Positions 9,105 through 17,702 of a stretch of 64,000 bases of DNA are shown here, piece by piece. The translations under genes were made by a program, and so were the position numbers. Source of the DNA: Mycolicibacterium litorale (GTDB lineage Bacteria; Actinomycetota; Actinomycetes; Mycobacteriales; Mycobacteriaceae); NCBI RefSeq assembly GCF_010731695.1, contig NZ_AP022586.1, positions 62,001 to 126,000 on the forward strand. The letters run 5' to 3'. How positions within the stretch are numbered: position 1 is the stretch's first letter; each line of letters starts with the position of its first letter. The notes under the pieces were generated by a model that made no database searches, was not told the origin of the DNA, and worked only from the letters and a program-made list of their open reading frames with translations.

Positions 9105-9188
9105 CGAATCTCCTCAGCTGGGGTGAGCGTTGTCGAGCCGCGCATCGAAGCCGAACGGCACCCGCGGCGCTCCTACTACCGAGCTAAG

Positions 9189-9209
9189 TACGTAGCACGA
9201 TAGTACGTA
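9189..9209. promoter_or_regulatory. TACGTA operator 3 with overlapping third half-site
   Basis: TACGTA, five bases (GCACG), then ATAGTA, with another perfect TACGTA overlapping at 9204-9209. The core therefore matches operator 2 exactly and adds an extra half-site. It lies between the RipA-like gene (minus) and the blaI-type repressor gene (plus, start 9445), so it could give feedback control as well. The rest of the gap (9210-9444) holds no other motif I can support. Confidence 0.6.
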
Positions 9210-9444
9210 GACGGAACGTGCATCACTTTGGTATCAGGAGGAACGTCTGTCACAGTCTCAGGTCGGTTACGACTGTGCGCCACGGGCGCTAGTTTCACGC
9301 GCCGCGGCCGGTAGTGCAGATGCTGGCCCTATGCGGTCGAGGTGAGGCGTATCGCGGCTTTTCCCAGCTCGGCGGCTACATTGGGGGCTGAAGAGCTCGG
9401 GGCGCGAGGAGGCCAGCTCGTCGCGGAGAGCGGGAGAGGCGCAA

Positions 9445-9807
9445 ATGGAACAGCGAGGATTCGGCGACCTCGAAGCGGTGGTCATGGATTGCGTGTGGGA
9501 TTACGCCGAGCCTGTCACGGTGCGTGAGGTTTTCGACGAGATCTCTCAACGGCGGCAGATTGCGTACACCACCGTGATGTCGACGATGGACAACCTGTAC
9601 CGCAAGCGCTGGTTGCAACGTCAGCGCGATGGGAAAGCGTACGTGTATCAGGCGTCCATGAGCCGCGAGGAGCGTTCCGCGCGTTTGATGAAGGCCGCGT
9701 TCGACGCCGGCGGGGATACAGATGCGGTGCTGGCGTTCTTTGTTGAGCAGATGAACGCCGAGCAGTCCGCTCAATTGAAGGCGGCTCTGCGCAAGGGGCG
9801 TCGGTGA
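9445..9807 (+). CDS. BlaI/MecI/CopY-family repressor
   Basis: A 120-residue winged-helix repressor. The N-terminal domain (about 5-75) has the family signatures VMDCVWDYAEPVTVREV and the recognition region AYTTVMSTMDNLYRKRWL. The C-terminal dimerisation helix carries the region normally cut or released on induction. The gene overlaps the M56 protease gene, the same pairing as Rv1846c-Rv1845c in M. tuberculosis. Members bind short palindromes containing TAC/GTA half-sites, which makes it the best candidate for the TACGTA sites. GGGAGAGG ribosome site before ATG. Confidence 0.88.
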   Translation: MEQRGFGDLEAVVMDCVWDYAEPVTVREVFDEISQRRQIAYTTVMSTMDNLYRKRWLQRQRDGKAYVYQASMSREERSARLMKAAFDAGGDTDAVLAFFVEQMNAEQSAQLKAALRKGRR

Positions 9808-10727
9808 TGACCGCCGCGCTGTGGCTGCTCCTCTACGGCAGCGCGCTGGCCTGGTGGGCGCCACCGGTCCTGAGGCGGATGACCCGTCACGGCATCAGCC
9901 CCCATATGGGAGTGGCCGCCTGGCTGGCCACCGTCGCCGCGACGCTGACGGCGTGGCTCGTCGCGCTGATCATGGTCATCGGCGCAACGACGGACAGTAT
10001 TCGTACGGGCGCGGTCGTGACGCTGTGCCTGGAGCTGTTTGGCTTCTCCGAGCACACCCCCATGGCCGGACGAATCGGTTCCGTTGTTCTCATCGCGGTA
10101 GGAACCCTGACGTCAGGGTTCGTCGTAATGCGGATCGGTCGCTGCTTGTCGCGGCTGCGGGCGCGAAGTCACGAGCACGCGCGTGCCGCGCGGATCGTCG
10201 GCCGACCCACCGACCATCCCAATGTGGTGGTCGTGGAGGCCGACCGGCCTGCTGCCTACTGCGTGGTCGGACGCCCGAACGCCATCATCGTCACCTCCGC
10301 GGCGATGAAGTCGTTGAACCGATCACAGCTCAAAGCGGTTCTGGCGCATGAAAACGCGCACATCTCAGGGCGCCACCACCACATCCTCATGGCGCTCCGC
10401 GCTTTGGGGGGCACACTGCCGCGGCTTCCGCTTTTCGCGACGGCCCCTCATCGTGTGGGTGAACTGCTGGAGATGTGCGCTGACGACACCGCCGTGCGCC
10501 GCGTCGGCACGCATCCGCTGTTGGCTGGATTATCTGCTCTGGCCGGAGAACACCCGCCTGCACGGGAAGGCCTCGCCGCGGCGGGAACAGCGGTCATCGC
10601 GCGAGCGCAGCGCCTGCTCACCCCCACACGCCGGCACGTGCGATGGCGCCACCGCATCTGCCTGGCAGCCGCGATCACCGCCATGCTCGCCACACCCGCC
10701 CTCATCCAGGTGCTCTGCCACCACTAG
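9804..10727 (+). CDS. BlaR1-like M56 membrane metalloprotease
   Basis: A 307-residue integral-membrane peptidase with helices near 3-20, 38-62 and 92-110 and one at the C-terminus. The catalytic motif is HENAH (His182, Glu183, His186) in LAHENAHISGRHH. It lacks the penicillin-sensing domain of BlaR1, like the shorter mycobacterial Rv1845c. It should cleave or relieve the adjacent repressor on a membrane signal; the signal is unknown. The gene begins GTG-ATG and overlaps the repressor stop, so either codon gives translational coupling. Confidence 0.85.
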   Translation: MMTAALWLLLYGSALAWWAPPVLRRMTRHGISPHMGVAAWLATVAATLTAWLVALIMVIGATTDSIRTGAVVTLCLELFGFSEHTPMAGRIGSVVLIAVGTLTSGFVVMRIGRCLSRLRARSHEHARAARIVGRPTDHPNVVVVEADRPAAYCVVGRPNAIIVTSAAMKSLNRSQLKAVLAHENAHISGRHHHILMALRALGGTLPRLPLFATAPHRVGELLEMCADDTAVRRVGTHPLLAGLSALAGEHPPAREGLAAAGTAVIARAQRLLTPTRRHVRWRHRICLAAAITAMLATPALIQVLCHH

Positions 10728-10830
10728 CGCCTCAACGCCCGCCGCACGTTCCGCAGGTGGAGCCAATGCGCGTAGGCCGCCAGCAAAGGAAACACTGCTT
10801 GGCGCGCGGGCCGATAGAGCGCAAATTATC

Positions 10831-10847
10831 TACGTAGTAAAACCGTA
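10831..10847. promoter_or_regulatory. TACGTA-N5-ACCGTA operator 4
   Basis: Perfect left hexamer, degenerate right half, five-base spacer. It lies within a larger dyad, ATCTACG-N9-CGTAGAT (10829-10851), so the outer symmetry is kept even where the inner half-site drifts. It lies between the M56 gene and the lpqS-like gene, 214 bases before the latter's start, so it may serve an upstream promoter. The remainder of 10728-11060 contains no gene I can support. Confidence 0.5.
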
Positions 10848-11060
10848 GATGATCTGCGGTACAAGCAGCGCAACGATCTGTTGTATCTCCTTCGCGGAAC
10901 CTCCAAAAGGGCGTTTTCGCAAGGGCATCGGGCGAAGTCGATCGTGCGACGGAACGGCCGGATGGCTCGGCGCAACGGCGGTCGCGCTCTGATCACAACC
11001 CGGCATCGGCTAGGGGGCCGAGCCTGAATTCGCCGATCCGCTGCTACAGTCGGCAACATC

Positions 11061-11477
11061 GTGAAGTACTTCGACGCGAACTCTGGGCAACGCCGCCGCG
11101 CCATCGTCGCGGCGTTGATCGCGTTCTGGACCGTCATCGTCGGAGCCGAGTGGGCACTGCCCGGCGTGAATGCGGCACCTACGCACGGACCGCACACCCT
11201 GGCCGCCAGTGCGGTCGGCGCGCCGATGTCTGTCGAGCTCGACCACCCCCACCTCTCCCAACCCGACGCCGAGTGCACGCCCGACACCCTGGCCGAAGCG
11301 ATCCTGCCGCGGGGAACGGTCTCCCTGATCGCGCTCGCGTTGGGCCTCGTCGTGGCTGTACTTCCGCTGCTGTGGTGCCAGGCGGCGAAGGCGCCTATCC
11401 GCGGTCCACCACGGAACGCCCGCGCCCTGCGCACCGGCCGCGACGTGCTCGCCCACCTGTGTATCGCGCGCCGCTGA
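11061..11477 (+). CDS. lpqS: LpqS-like copper-associated exported protein
   Basis: A 138-residue protein with an N-terminal membrane helix (about 14-34), a His/Pro-containing exported segment (LDHPHLSQPD), a Cys, a second hydrophobic helix (about 86-106) and a C-terminus (LRTGRDVLAHLCIARR) resembling the end of M. tuberculosis LpqS (Rv0847). Unlike LpqS it has no lipobox Cys. The following two genes match Rv0848 and Rv0849 in order. A TACAGT -10 at 11045-11050 puts the transcription start almost at the GTG, so the mRNA is probably leaderless. In M. tuberculosis this operon belongs to the copper RicR regulon; I see no TACCCA-type RicR site here. Confidence 0.7.
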   Translation: MKYFDANSGQRRRAIVAALIAFWTVIVGAEWALPGVNAAPTHGPHTLAASAVGAPMSVELDHPHLSQPDAECTPDTLAEAILPRGTVSLIALALGLVVAVLPLLWCQAAKAPIRGPPRNARALRTGRDVLAHLCIARR

Positions 11478-11516
11478 TCGGCTAGCGTCAGGCCCCGTCG
11501 TCTTCGACGGTGGCCG

Positions 11517-12698
11517 GTGACCGCTACCTGCCGTCAGTCGCCGTGCTTCGTCGCGGCCTCACAGAAGCGACATTCATCGATGAATCCTGCCCTGCCAATC
11601 CGCCATGCACGCACTTCCCACACCCGATCGGCACAGCCACAACGCGGCCGCAACGAGCGGCCGGCCACCATGGTCGGCCAGACCCCTGTCTTGAGAATCG
11701 GCGCACCGTTCACGTCAGAAGAGCGGGGCTTTTGGGCCAAACTCGAAGGCTTCAACCCGGGAGGAATGAAAGACCGACCCGCGCTACACATGGTCGAACG
11801 CGCCCGCTCCCGCGGGGCACTTACCCCCGGCGCCCGCATCGTTGAATCCACCAGCGGGACGCTGGGATTGGGTCTCGCACTAGCCGGAACGGTCTACGGG
11901 CACCCCGTCACCTTGGTCACCGACCCCGGGATGGAGCCGATCATTCAGAATATGCTCGCCGCATTCGGCGCCGACATCGAATTGGTCACTGAACCGCACC
12001 CACAGGGAGGCTGGCAGCAGGCTCGCCGTGACCGCGTGCAGAAGATCTTGGCCACCGACCCGCGCGCGTGGCATCCCGATCAATACAGCAACCCCGATAA
12101 CGTCGAGGCCTACCGCGGGCTCGCGTTGGAACTGAACGAACAACTCGGCGCCGTTGATGTCCTGGTGTGCTCGGTGGGCACCGGAGGCCACTCGGCCGGC
12201 GTCGCACGCGTCCTCCGAGAATTTAACCCGCAGCTGCGGCTGATCGGCGTCGACACGGTGGGCTCGACGATCTTCGGCCAGCCCGCGGCTTCTCGGCTCA
12301 TGCGAGGCCTGGGATCGAGCATCTATCCCGGCAACGTCGACTACCAAGCGTTCAACGAAGTGCATTGGGTTGCCCCCGCGGAGTCGGTGTGGGCATGCCG
12401 CACCCTGGCGGCCACCCACTACGCCAGTGGCGGCTGGAGCGTCGGTGCGGTCGCCCTAGTTGCAGGCTGGGTCGCACGCAATAGCCCTGCCGGAGCCACT
12501 GTCGCAGCGATCTTCCCGGACGGCCCGCAACGCTACTTCGACACCATCTACAACGACGACTACTGCCGCGCCCACGGCCTGCTCGACGCAGCGCCCCCGA
12601 GGCATCCCGCCACCATTGAGGACCCGATGACCCAGACAGTCACGGCGTGGACGCGATGCACCACCGTTGTCGACCCCACCGAGGTGCAGTCACGATGA
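11517..12698 (+). CDS. cysK2: CysK2-like PLP-dependent synthase
   Basis: A 393-residue fold-type II PLP enzyme of the cysteine synthase family. The PLP lysine is Lys85 in [12 protein letters not shown], the substrate-binding loop is STSGTLG, and the phosphate-binding glycines are [10 protein letters not shown]. Its place between lpqS-like and Rv0849-like genes identifies it with Rv0848 (CysK2), described as an S-sulfocysteine synthase, so it may feed sulfur/thiol defence against metal or oxidants. The GTG at 11517 gives a long low-complexity N-terminus; ATG at 11580 is an equally good start. The stop overlaps the next gene's ATG. Confidence 0.85.
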   Translation: MTATCRQSPCFVAASQKRHSSMNPALPIRHARTSHTRSAQPQRGRNERPATMVGQTPVLRIGAPFTSEERGFWAKLEGFNPGGMKDRPALHMVERARSRGALTPGARIVESTSGTLGLGLALAGTVYGHPVTLVTDPGMEPIIQNMLAAFGADIELVTEPHPQGGWQQARRDRVQKILATDPRAWHPDQYSNPDNVEAYRGLALELNEQLGAVDVLVCSVGTGGHSAGVARVLREFNPQLRLIGVDTVGSTIFGQPAASRLMRGLGSSIYPGNVDYQAFNEVHWVAPAESVWACRTLAATHYASGGWSVGAVALVAGWVARNSPAGATVAAIFPDGPQRYFDTIYNDDYCRAHGLLDAAPPRHPATIEDPMTQTVTAWTRCTTVVDPTEVQSR

Positions 12699-13960
12699 CC
12701 CTGCTGTCAGCCTTCCGCAGCTTTGGTTGGCCCAGCCGGATGCTGATGATCAACCAATTCGGCATCAACCTGGGCTTTTACATGCTCATGCCTTACCTGG
12801 CCGGCTACCTCGCCGGCCCGTTGGGGCTGGCCGCGTGGGCCATCGGCCTGGTGCTGGGTGTACGTAACTTCTCCCAGCAAGGCATGTTTCTCATCGGCGG
12901 CACTCTGGCAGACCGGCTGGGCTACAAACCGCTCATCGTCTGCGGATGTGTCCTCCGGACAGCAGGATTCGGCCTGCTCGTCTTCGCTGAATCGCTGCCG
13001 GCGGTTCTGATCGCCTCGGCAGCAACCGGCTTCGCCGGCGCCCTGTTCAATCCTGCGGTGCGCGCCTATCTGGCGGCCGACGCGGGCCCACGGCGCGTGG
13101 AAGCCTTCGCGGTGTTCAACGTGTTCTATCAGGCGGGCATTCTGGCCGGACCCCTTGTCGGGCTGGCCTTGATGTTCGTCGATTTCCGAATGACAGCTGC
13201 CGCCGCAGCGGTCGTGTTCGCAGCGCTGACCGTGGCCCAACTCTTAGCATTGCCCCACCGCGCCGCGGGGACACCTGATGAGAAGACATCGGTGCTGCAG
13301 GACTGGCGAACAGTAGCGGCCAACCGCTCCTTTCTGCTCTTCGCGGCGGCCATGATCGGGTCGTATGTTTTGTCATTCCAGGTCTATCTGGCATTGCCGC
13401 TTCAGGCGCGAGACCTGTTTCCGCGCAACGATTCCGTTGTCACCGCCATGATCTTCGTGGTCTCGGGTCTGGTTGCTGTCCTCGGCCAGATGCGGATCAC
13501 ACGATGGTTCGCCCACCGCTGGGGCGCCGGCCGCTCCCTGGTGATCGGCATGCTGATCCTCGCGGCGTCGTTTTTGCCGCTGATCGTGCTGCCCGATGAC
13601 ACCAGGGCAGGCAGAGTCGCCGCCGCGACCGCGCTACTCGTCGCCACGGCGGTGCTGGCGGTCGGGTCGGCGGCCGTCTTCCCGTTCGAGATGGACACCG
13701 TCGTCTCATTGGCCAACAACCGTCTCATCGGAACGCACTACGGCTTCTACAACACCATCGTCGGAGTCGGCATTCTTGTTGGCAATCTGGCCACCGGCTC
13801 GCTGATGCAGGCCGCCCGAGATCTCGGGCAACCCTGGCTGCTGTGGGTTCTGCTGTCGGCAATCGGGCTGGCCTCCGCAGCGGCCTTGTTCCGGCTGGAC
13901 CGACGGGGCCGACTTCAACCCGAACAGCTGACATCCTCTGGCGCGCAAACCCCCCGCTGA
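12695..13960 (+). CDS. MFS transporter, Rv0849-like
   Basis: A 421-residue major facilitator protein with about 12 transmembrane helices and the loop 2-3 signature [12 protein letters not shown]. It resembles Rv0849 by position after the CysK2 gene. The substrate is unknown; export of a sulfur or metal-thiol compound would fit the neighbours but is speculation. ATG at 12695 overlaps the upstream stop by four bases (ATGA), so I chose it over the earlier in-frame codon at 12647. The large palindrome at 13992 follows the stop and could also form a hairpin in the transcript. Confidence 0.85.
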   Translation: MTLLSAFRSFGWPSRMLMINQFGINLGFYMLMPYLAGYLAGPLGLAAWAIGLVLGVRNFSQQGMFLIGGTLADRLGYKPLIVCGCVLRTAGFGLLVFAESLPAVLIASAATGFAGALFNPAVRAYLAADAGPRRVEAFAVFNVFYQAGILAGPLVGLALMFVDFRMTAAAAAVVFAALTVAQLLALPHRAAGTPDEKTSVLQDWRTVAANRSFLLFAAAMIGSYVLSFQVYLALPLQARDLFPRNDSVVTAMIFVVSGLVAVLGQMRITRWFAHRWGAGRSLVIGMLILAASFLPLIVLPDDTRAGRVAAATALLVATAVLAVGSAAVFPFEMDTVVSLANNRLIGTHYGFYNTIVGVGILVGNLATGSLMQAARDLGQPWLLWVLLSAIGLASAAALFRLDRRGRLQPEQLTSSGAQTPR

Positions 13961-13991
13961 ACACCCGAAGACGCGAACATGCCCGACACCC

Positions 13992-14032
13992 CATATCGCC
14001 ATCTACGTAGTAGCTACGTAGATGGCGATATG
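13992..14032. promoter_or_regulatory. 41-bp perfect palindrome containing TACGTA operator 5
   Basis: Two perfect 19-bp inverted arms (13992-14010 and 14014-14032) flank a three-base centre. Inside them TACGTA (14004-14009), five bases, TACGTA (14015-14020) gives a perfect operator. It lies between the MFS stop and the atypical response-regulator start at 14071. The arms are far longer than one dimer needs, so it may hold two nested sites (CATATCGCC outer arms) or act as a hairpin terminator for the upstream operon. Confidence 0.7.
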
Positions 14033-14070
14033 CTGGTTCCAGCATCCGCGCGGACACCTTCACGCCGTGA

Positions 14071-14817
14071 ATGGCCCACGCTGGCAAGGAGACTGCCACG
14101 ACCATCGAGCCGCACCCCGCTTCGGGCAGCGTTGCCTCTCCGGCGATAGCTGCTGGGCGCATTCGCGTTCTGCTGGTTGAACCTCGGCGCATCTACGCCG
14201 ACATGTTGGCCGGCACCCTGCGCGCCGAAGAGTTCGCCGTCGACGTCGCACGCTCAGATGCTGCAGCGCTCACCGCGGTGCGCGACGATGACCCCGACGT
14301 GGTGGTGGTGTGCCTGGGATCATCCGCGCACGGCGCCGTCGTCCTTGACCGTGTTCGCCAGGCCGCCCATTGCGGCGTCGTCGCGCTCGCCGACACAGAG
14401 ATGGCGCCACTGATATCGCGCGTCGGAGTGGTTCCCATCGGCTCCCGCGACATACTCAACACGCGAATACGGCAGACACTCAGGCATTCTCACCAACGCA
14501 GCGAGGACGGCGGCGCCCAGCGACGCCACGTCGACGATCTGGTGATCGACGTGGGGGTCCGGCGGGTCTATCAGCGCGGCAACGTCATATCGCTGACTCG
14601 AACGGAGTTCGCGATCCTTCGGGTTTTGTCCGATGATCCAGGGGAGCCCGTGACGTGCCGACGACTTCAGGAAGTCCTTTGGGGGGCGACGCAGCCCGGC
14701 GGGCGGTCGGCACTGGGCGTGCACATCGGCAATCTACGTCGCAAGCTCGGTGACGCCCCGTCTTGTCCGCGCTATGTCCGGACGGTCCGCGGCATCGGCT
14801 ACTGTCTGGCCGGCTGA
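14071..14817 (+). CDS. Orphan atypical OmpR-type response regulator
   Basis: A 248-residue protein. The receiver is degenerate: the phospho-acceptor position is Cys81 (VVVCLGSS where VVLDLGLP is expected), the acidic pair is Glu-Pro, and the TKP lysine is missing (PIGS). The DNA-binding domain is intact, with LTRTEFAILRVL, LGVHIGNLRRKLGD and YVRTVRGIGY. No kinase gene adjoins. It therefore probably acts without phosphorylation, perhaps redox or ligand controlled through Cys81 (speculative). Transcription would start from a promoter overlapping the palindromic operator upstream, which makes it a likely second-tier regulator. Confidence 0.82.
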   Translation: MAHAGKETATTIEPHPASGSVASPAIAAGRIRVLLVEPRRIYADMLAGTLRAEEFAVDVARSDAAALTAVRDDDPDVVVVCLGSSAHGAVVLDRVRQAAHCGVVALADTEMAPLISRVGVVPIGSRDILNTRIRQTLRHSHQRSEDGGAQRRHVDDLVIDVGVRRVYQRGNVISLTRTEFAILRVLSDDPGEPVTCRRLQEVLWGATQPGGRSALGVHIGNLRRKLGDAPSCPRYVRTVRGIGYCLAG

Positions 14818-14879
14818 ACCGTTACCCGGTGCGGACAAGGCTTTTGGCGGGAGGAAGCTGTTGGCGGAAGCGTTCGGGG

Positions 14880-15626
14880 TCAGGTCTCGATAATCCGTAT
14901 GACGTAGGGTGTCATCCCGGCGGTACGCACCGGTGAAATCTTGATGGGAACGCCGGTTTGTTGCGCCTCGATCATTTTTCCGCCGCCGAGGTAGATCGCT
15001 TCGTGTTGGCTTCCGCCGGGCCCCCAGAACAGGAGGTCACCGCGTTTAGCTTGCGCGGGAGGTACCTTGCGGCCAGCGTTGTACTGGTCGCCGGACCATC
15101 GCGGCAACAGTACTCCGACGCCGGCGAAGGCGAATCGTGTCAGTCCTGAGCAGTCGAAACCGACGGTGCCTGCGCCTTGGTCGACACCGCGACTAGGGCC
15201 GGTGAGGCTGCCCCCTCCCCAGGAGTAGGGAACGCCGATCTGCGTTCCTGCCCTGCGGATAACGTATTCGATCGCCTGGGCACCGTAGAGACGGTTGCCG
15301 CGGACGCTCGTTTGGGGGCTTGCCGCGGGACTGACGAGTCCGAGACTGCCCAGGAAGCTACGCCCCAAATCCATCGCAGTCTGGGTGGCAACGGCCGTCG
15401 CCTGCAAGGACGCGTTGGCGATGGCAACCGGATCGCCGGGCGCTCCCGCACTGGGGATCTTGGGCAGGAGTGGATCCCACGGACCGCCTGTCGGCTCGGC
15501 GGAGGCTGCTGGGGTGCACGCCAAAAGTACCGTCGCGACGACGGCAACGATCACCCCAGTCAGGCGAAAGCCGGACGCAGATACGCGGCCTTCCTCCGGG
15601 CGGGCGCATCGGGCCATCGGTTCCAT
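14880..15626 (-). CDS. RipB-like NlpC/P60 peptidoglycan endopeptidase
   Basis: A 248-residue exported hydrolase without coiled coil, as in RipB (Rv1478). The signal region contains LLAC (possible lipobox, Cys36) followed by an ASAEP signal-peptidase site; both forms are possible. The catalytic domain has Cys159, His208 and Glu220 with the same spacing as the RipA-like protein at 7701, and the C-terminal about 140 residues of the two proteins are very similar, suggesting duplication within the island. The ATG at 15626 has only a weak purine stretch before it. Operator 6 lies 92 bases upstream. Confidence 0.88.
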   Translation of the reverse strand: MEPMARCARPEEGRVSASGFRLTGVIVAVVATVLLACTPAASAEPTGGPWDPLLPKIPSAGAPGDPVAIANASLQATAVATQTAMDLGRSFLGSLGLVSPAASPQTSVRGNRLYGAQAIEYVIRRAGTQIGVPYSWGGGSLTGPSRGVDQGAGTVGFDCSGLTRFAFAGVGVLLPRWSGDQYNAGRKVPPAQAKRGDLLFWGPGGSQHEAIYLGGGKMIEAQQTGVPIKISPVRTAGMTPYVIRIIET

Positions 15627-15717
15627 ATGGCGTTCTTTCTTTCGGCTGTCGGAGCGCCGGTGATTGGTTTCGCCAAAAAAGGCGAAGCAGAGCGTTCCGT
15701 ACTGTGCAGCAACGATG

Positions 15718-15734
15718 TACGTAGCGAATACGTA
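15718..15734. promoter_or_regulatory. TACGTA-N5-TACGTA operator 6
   Basis: A perfect copy with spacer GCGAA, upstream of the RipB-like gene on the minus strand. Together with operators 1 and 3 it means all three NlpC/P60 genes in the island carry this site in their 5' regions. Confidence 0.65.
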
Positions 15735-16112
15735 GATCAGCCTAACTCACATATGCCTCATCAGTAACACCCGCAACATAATTACAGTGCTGGAATTTCG
15801 GCGGCTGGAATTGCTAATGGCTTTTGCGAATGGGTGTTTGACAGTGTCGGTCGTCGATGCCGGGACTACGAAATAGTCGGTGGTCCGGACATGTGAAAAC
15901 GCCGTTACCTGAGGACGGCAAACCAAAGGTGTCGTAGCGGAAAGGGCTGCGCTACCTGTGCTGCGTGGGCCCCACGGCGCGCGATGCTCGGGTGACGCTC
16001 GGCAGTTCGCAACCCGGTTCGGTGGATGCGAGACGTCCTGCTGACACGCGTAACTGGTGCCACGAGGTGACTGGGAGGCGGCGGTTGTGAGTCTCCGCTT
16101 CTGCTCTGTGTT
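15735..16112. other. Intergenic region, nothing further recognised
   Basis: This stretch separates the RipB-like promoter region from the 3' end of the L,D-transpeptidase gene. It is less GC-rich than the flanks. No open frame has family resemblance or a ribosome site, and I see no RNA gene or repeat. Confidence 0.4.
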
Positions 16113-17336
16113 TCAGAGGTTGGCGTTGCCGGCTTTCCACTGATCCCAAGGGATGTTCCAGTCACCTAAACCGTCTGTCCCCGACAGCGTGGGGCCGGTG
16201 GTGTTGATGACCTCAACGATGTCGCCGCGTCGGGTGTTGTCGTAGAACCAACGGGCGTTGGCCGGATTGACGTTGAGGCATCCGTGGCTGACATTGGCGA
16301 TGCCTTGGCTGCCCACCGACCACGGTGCAGAGTGCACGTAGATCCCGCTGTAGGACATCTGGGTCGCCCACTCCACCTCGGTGCGGTATCCGTCAGGAGA
16401 GTTGACCGGGACTCCGTAGGTGGACGAATCCATCACCAGAAACGAGTAACGATCTCCGATGATGTAGGCGCCGTTATCGGTCGGGGTCTTGGCTTTACCC
16501 ATGGAGATGGGCATGGTCTTGACGATCTGACCATTGCGCCGCACAGTCATCGTTTTGGTGGCGTCATCGGCGGTGGCGATGACCTCGTCACCGATGGTGA
16601 ACCGGGTAGTGACGTCATCCTGACCGAACAGCCCGTCACCGAAGTTGACGCCGTAGGCGTTGACCGCCACCTCTACTGTTGTTCCCGGTTTCCAGTATTC
16701 GGCTGGGCGCCAACGTACTTCGCGATTATTGAGCCAGTAGAAGGCTCCCTCGACCGGGGGGGTGGTGGTCACGTTGATCGCTTGCTGCGCCGCAATCCGG
16801 TCGGTGATGTTTTCATCGAAGCGGATCGCGATGGGTTGGCCCACGCCAACCGTCTCGCCGTCGTTGGGCAGGACGTAGGGCATCGTTAAGTTGTCGGGCG
16901 AGTGGGTTTCGAAGGTCGCTGTCGTAGTGGTCGCGCCGCCCAGTCCAAGGGCCTGGGCATGAAGGGTGTACTGCTTGTTGTAGCCCAGCGGCTCGGCAGA
17001 CGACCAGGACACGCCATCGGGGCTGAGCTGTCCGTCGACGAGATCGCCGGCTTCGTTGGTCAACGAGACTTGGCCGAGAACGCCGTCACCGGCGGACACG
17101 GTAACAGGGGAGTCCACCGCGACACCGATCGCTCCGTCGGTCACCGACGCCTGCAATTTGGGCACTAGCAGGTCGGCGAACGGGGTGCCTTTATCAGTGA
17201 TGACCTCGGGCTGGGGCGCGGCGGCCGGCGACGAGCTGCACGCGGCCGCGATCAGCAGCACCGCCATCGCCACGACGGCCGTCCGCAGCCACTGCGCCGT
17301 CCTGCGAAACGGTGGGAGGCAAGTCGCCTGCGGCAT
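16113..17336 (-). CDS. L,D-transpeptidase lipoprotein
   Basis: A 407-residue exported enzyme that forms 3-3 mDAP cross-links in peptidoglycan and is insensitive to most beta-lactams. Signal peptide with a candidate lipobox (LLIAAAC, Cys33), two Ig-like domains (roughly 45-250), then the YkuD catalytic domain with HSAPWSVG and the active-site SHGCLNV motif. Architecture matches Ldt(Mt2)/LppS-type mycobacterial enzymes. I start at the ATG at 17336, which has GGAGA upstream; an in-frame ATG at 17423 lacks one and adds a non-signal extension. A response-regulator box lies 146 bases upstream. Confidence 0.9.
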   Translation of the reverse strand: MPQATCLPPFRRTAQWLRTAVVAMAVLLIAAACSSSPAAAPQPEVITDKGTPFADLLVPKLQASVTDGAIGVAVDSPVTVSAGDGVLGQVSLTNEAGDLVDGQLSPDGVSWSSAEPLGYNKQYTLHAQALGLGGATTTTATFETHSPDNLTMPYVLPNDGETVGVGQPIAIRFDENITDRIAAQQAINVTTTPPVEGAFYWLNNREVRWRPAEYWKPGTTVEVAVNAYGVNFGDGLFGQDDVTTRFTIGDEVIATADDATKTMTVRRNGQIVKTMPISMGKAKTPTDNGAYIIGDRYSFLVMDSSTYGVPVNSPDGYRTEVEWATQMSYSGIYVHSAPWSVGSQGIANVSHGCLNVNPANARWFYDNTRRGDIVEVINTTGPTLSGTDGLGDWNIPWDQWKAGNANL

Positions 17337-17481
17337 CAGTGTGGTCTCCGTATCCGAATGTTGACATCGCTGATGAGCGGGCACTGCGTGCGCCGCGACA
17401 GCCGTTCGCGGGCGGCGGTGCACCGTTCACGGATATGGTTCAAGTGTGCTGATGCGTCATTTGGCTTTCTTAGTCCTTCGA

Positions 17482-17498
17482 TGAAGATTCAGTAAAGA
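17482..17498 (-). promoter_or_regulatory. TCTTCA/TCTTTA direct repeat, response-regulator box 3
   Basis: Read on the minus strand this is TCTTTA, five bases, TCTTCA: one mismatch from boxes 1 and 2, same spacing, and pointing at the L,D-transpeptidase gene. The surrounding 17337-17702 gap contains no gene. The weak CACGTA at 17611 is not counted as a TACGTA operator. Confidence 0.5.
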
Positions 17499-17702
17499 CG
17501 CAGACTTGCGCACTGGTCTGCCCGACATGGCATCCGGCTAGCTCTGGCAGGCGCCGAACGGGCTGCCGATCCTTTGTTCGTCGATCGTCGGACCGTGGCG
17601 CGCAATAGGCCACGTAGAAGGCTATGGGTCTAGTACGCGTTCTGGGCTGATCGGGAACGCTTGAGGCAATCACGGTCCGGGAGCGCTAGACGCTGGTCCC
17701 TC

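Noticed and set aside
10728..11060. RicR-type palindrome (TACCCA-N5-TGGGTA) before the lpqS-like gene
   Set aside because: Looked for because of the M. tuberculosis operon; no such sequence is present in this gap.
12861..12866. TACGTA inside the MFS gene
   Set aside because: A single hexamer within coding sequence without a partner half-site; likewise the one near 51937 in the SDR gene.
17611..17637. CACGTA and TAGTACGCG near the L,D-transpeptidase as an eighth TACGTA operator
   Set aside because: Neither half matches at the required five-base spacing; only the direct-repeat box at 17482 is supported there.
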